Positions 59,192-60,924 of a stretch of DNA of 60,924 nt are shown here, piece by piece. Position 1 is the stretch's first letter; each line of letters starts with the position of its first letter. The position numbers and the translations under genes were made by a program. This DNA is from Bacillota bacterium (lineage in GTDB: Bacteria; Bacillota; Sulfobacillia; Sulfobacillales; Sulfobacillaceae), in the NCBI GenBank assembly GCA_021799435.1, contig JAJZAN010000009.1, positions 1-60,924 on the forward strand, read 5' to 3'. The notes below the pieces were generated by a model that was given only the letters and a program-made list of their open reading frames with translations, searched no databases and was not told the origin of the DNA.

Positions 59192-60643
59192 TTAACAAAA
59201 CTGCCGGGATGGGAACTCTGGGTTTTTATAGGCATTTTGGCCAATTTCTGCGGGGGACATGGTGTCGAGACGGGAGACCACTTCAGCACAGGTCTCGATT
59301 TGCTCGTAGAGAAGCTCCGGATCCAGCTTCTCAATATCGCCGGAGGGCTTCAGCGCCAACAAGTAGTCGGGAACGCCGAGAAACGAGATGGTGGTCACAC
59401 CGACTCCCCATAAGGTATGGCCCTCTCCGTAGTACAATTCGTCCGCAGCGGGCTTTAAGAGCGCAGCTCGCACTTTCTTGCGGTCCTGCAGGCAGTCCAC
59501 ATAAAGTTGCGCCATGGCATCATTGCCGGTGTACACATATTCGATATCGACCTGGCCCGTGAATTCGTAACGAGAATGATCCGCGTCGTCCTTCCATTCC
59601 AGACACCCGAGATGTTCAATCGTCAGAGCCGCCAGTGCCCGCGCATGCTCTCCTTTCCCATCCCACAGCTCGGGATGATCATGGAGCCACAGGGTGGTTG
59701 CCTGACCGTCATCTTCGATGCCCAACTCTGGAATCTGGAAATGGCCTGAGGCAAAGACAAACACCAAGGTCCGCTTGCGCTCGGATGGCGGTTGCGCGGC
59801 AAAGTATTGCGCCAATGCCAAAAGGCCCACGCCGCCATTCTCCTCGGTGGCATTCGGCCCATCGGTGTGAGTAGTAATCAAAATGGTTTCACGCAAATTT
59901 TGCCCAGGCAGGACGGCGTACAGCGTGTCGGTGGGCGCCTGCTCCTCCACGTTAGCTTCTAGAACCAGGCGCGCTCCGGTATGGTGGTCGGCGAGGGACT
60001 TTAATCGCTCCCCAGTCTTGGTCCCCACCCACAACGCCGGGCAATTCTGAAGCGGGGTGTCAAACGGGAACTCCTGTCCCATAGCGTTGTCATCCGCGAG
60101 GTTCTGCCACACGCATATGACCCCCAGCACCCCAGCCTCCGCGGCCGCCCGCAGATCGGGCCGTGCCGTCAAGACCACGCAGCGGAATGGATCCGCCACT
60201 GTGAGATCGGACGGATATAGCGTGCGCGGCGTAAAAAGAAATGAAGTCGGCACGACACCGGCATTGACGTCAATGATGGCAATTTTTCCGCAAGCCTTGG
60301 CAAAATCGTCAGCACCTCCCGGACAATAGACCAGTTCGGCCTCGATACCTTCTGGAGGTGTTTGTCCAGAATAGGGGTAATAGGAGGTGGTAGGAATTTC
60401 CTCGAAGCCGTTCTCAGTTTTAGCCCAAATGCCCCACCGGCGGGCTTCCCAGCGGTGGCGAAGGTGGTATGTATCGCGGTGCACTTCGAGTCCCAGGTTT
60501 TGCAGCTCATCGGCGAAATAATTGATGAGGCGCTGATGACCTGCGCTGCCGGTAAGGCGCGGTCCGAAGTCTTGCATTGTCGTTTGCCATTTCCAAACTT
60601 CATCCTGACTGGGGAAGCGCTGGTAGTTGATGGCGCGATTCAT
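59192..60643 (-). CDS. M28-family metallopeptidase-like protein
   Basis: A 483-residue protein with an M28 aminopeptidase fold. ILITTHTDGPNATEENGGVG matches the M28 region with the first His and the bridging Asp/Glu pair, VFVFASGHFQ the next strand, and a PA-like insertion lies between the halves (about 100-200). Usual M28 proteins have HxD at the first site; here it reads HTD. No signal peptide is visible, suggesting a cytoplasmic enzyme. GAGAGGAG lies 11 bases before the ATG. Peptidase activity is likely but not certain. Confidence 0.78.
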   Translation of the reverse strand: MNRAINYQRFPSQDEVWKWQTTMQDFGPRLTGSAGHQRLINYFADELQNLGLEVHRDTYHLRHRWEARRWGIWAKTENGFEEIPTTSYYPYSGQTPPEGIEAELVYCPGGADDFAKACGKIAIIDVNAGVVPTSFLFTPRTLYPSDLTVADPFRCVVLTARPDLRAAAEAGVLGVICVWQNLADDNAMGQEFPFDTPLQNCPALWVGTKTGERLKSLADHHTGARLVLEANVEEQAPTDTLYAVLPGQNLRETILITTHTDGPNATEENGGVGLLALAQYFAAQPPSERKRTLVFVFASGHFQIPELGIEDDGQATTLWLHDHPELWDGKGEHARALAALTIEHLGCLEWKDDADHSRYEFTGQVDIEYVYTGNDAMAQLYVDCLQDRKKVRAALLKPAADELYYGEGHTLWGVGVTTISFLGVPDYLLALKPSGDIEKLDPELLYEQIETCAEVVSRLDTMSPAEIGQNAYKNPEFPSRQFC

Positions 60644-60738
60644 GGAGCGTGTGTCTCCTCTCGTGCTGGCTAGACCATCGGTGTTAAGGCGCGGATGAGC
60701 AGCGCCAGGAAAAGTCCGGAGAAGACTTATCCGAAAAG

Positions 60739-60768
60739 AGCATAAGGCGCCGAATTCCGTTCGGTCAA
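60739..60768 (-). promoter_or_regulatory. Promoter of the M28 peptidase gene
   Basis: Minus strand: TTGACC (60763-60768), an 18-base spacer and TATGCT (60739-60744). It lies just after the 5S rRNA terminator, about 95 bases before the peptidase start. Confidence 0.7.
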
Positions 60769-60782
60769 GAATGCGGCAACGC

Positions 60783-60808
60783 AAAAGACCCTCGCTGGAG
60801 CGAGGGTC
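60783..60808 (-). terminator. Intrinsic terminator after 5S rRNA
   Basis: A perfect 9-bp stem GACCCTCGC/GCGAGGGTC with a 4-base loop. On the minus strand it is preceded by seven T and followed by TTTT, ending the rRNA transcript. Confidence 0.85.
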
Positions 60809-60815
60809 AAAAAAA

Positions 60816-60924
60816 TGGGTCGGCACGGCCCGATGATCCCAGTTCCCTGCGGAACCAGTAGTCTCGGCGTACGCGAGGGGGACGACCGTGTGCGGGATGG
60901 GAACGGGTCAACTCTCGCGGCGCG
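60816..60924 (-). rRNA. 5S rRNA, 3' part (runs off the window edge)
   Basis: The minus strand reads CCCGTTCCCATCCCGCACACG in two overlapping stretches, then ...GGTTCCGCAGGGAACTGGG and ends GTGCCGACCC, the typical 5S helix III and helix IV-V order. About 109 bases are in the window; the 5' end lies beyond it. It implies an rRNA operon to the right of this window. Confidence 0.85.

Noticed and set aside
1..60924. CRISPR arrays or phage/IS elements
   Set aside because: No regularly spaced direct repeats, Cas-like proteins, transposases, integrases or phage structural genes were seen in the window.

Overview
The window looks like the chromosome of a GC-rich Gram-positive, spore-forming Firmicute. 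The evidence is the gene order sigH - rlmB - cysS, the stress operon ctsR - mcsA - mcsB - clpC - radA - disA, a YacL-type PIN/TRAM protein with ispD and ispF, a T-box leader on an aminoacyl-tRNA synthetase gene, and Shine-Dalgarno sites such as AAGGAGG. The mix of deep-Firmicute core genes, high GC and many short lineage-specific lipoproteins suggests a Sulfobacillus-like organism. That last step is inference and was not checked by any search.

Layout. 0-6.2 kb: a carbohydrate import and catabolism operon on the minus strand (solute-binding lipoprotein, two permeases, SIS sugar isomerase, amidohydrolase) with a divergent DeoR regulator. 6.2-19 kb: mixed accessory genes (two HAD-type or DUF genes, nadE, lipoprotein, PIG-L deacetylase, cupin, GNAT, D,D-carboxypeptidase, small phosphatase, UDG-like protein, membrane-anchored glycosidase-like protein fused to NHL repeats), including one frameshifted gene and one gene stump. 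19-26 kb: tRNA-Thr, a MarR-controlled MacB-type ABC exporter, and a MoxR - DUF58 - transglutaminase operon. 26-39 kb: sigH, rlmB, cysS, a DUF1002 protein, a penicillin-binding protein operon, an MFS transporter behind a leader-peptide attenuator, a cell-wall amidase, ispD/ispF, a HAD hydrolase and the YacL-like protein. 39-50 kb: a block of accessory genes lying between yacL and disA, including an archaeal-type AspRS with a T-box and a tandemly duplicated YbjQ/small-membrane-protein cassette. 50-58 kb: the ctsR-to-disA heat-shock/DNA-repair operon. 58-61 kb: a PhyH-type oxygenase, an M28 peptidase, and the 3' part of a 5S rRNA at the right edge.

Two items stand out. (1) radA is interrupted inside its KEG motif by 767 bp with features of a self-splicing group I intron: a P1 helix with the U.G splice-site pair, a matching P10, a GCAA-capped P2, Q/R/S-like core segments and a terminal G. 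Exact removal restores KEGSLAGPR in frame. The intron ORF is not a recognisable homing endonuclease, and its stop codon is the last three bases of the intron. (2) The MFS transporter gene at 34.07 kb has its own promoter, a 20-codon leader ORF, and mutually exclusive anti-terminator and terminator stems. The terminator also hides the transporter's Shine-Dalgarno sequence, which is the architecture of ribosome-mediated attenuation.

All functional calls come from reading motifs and recalled family features. No alignment or structure program was run.
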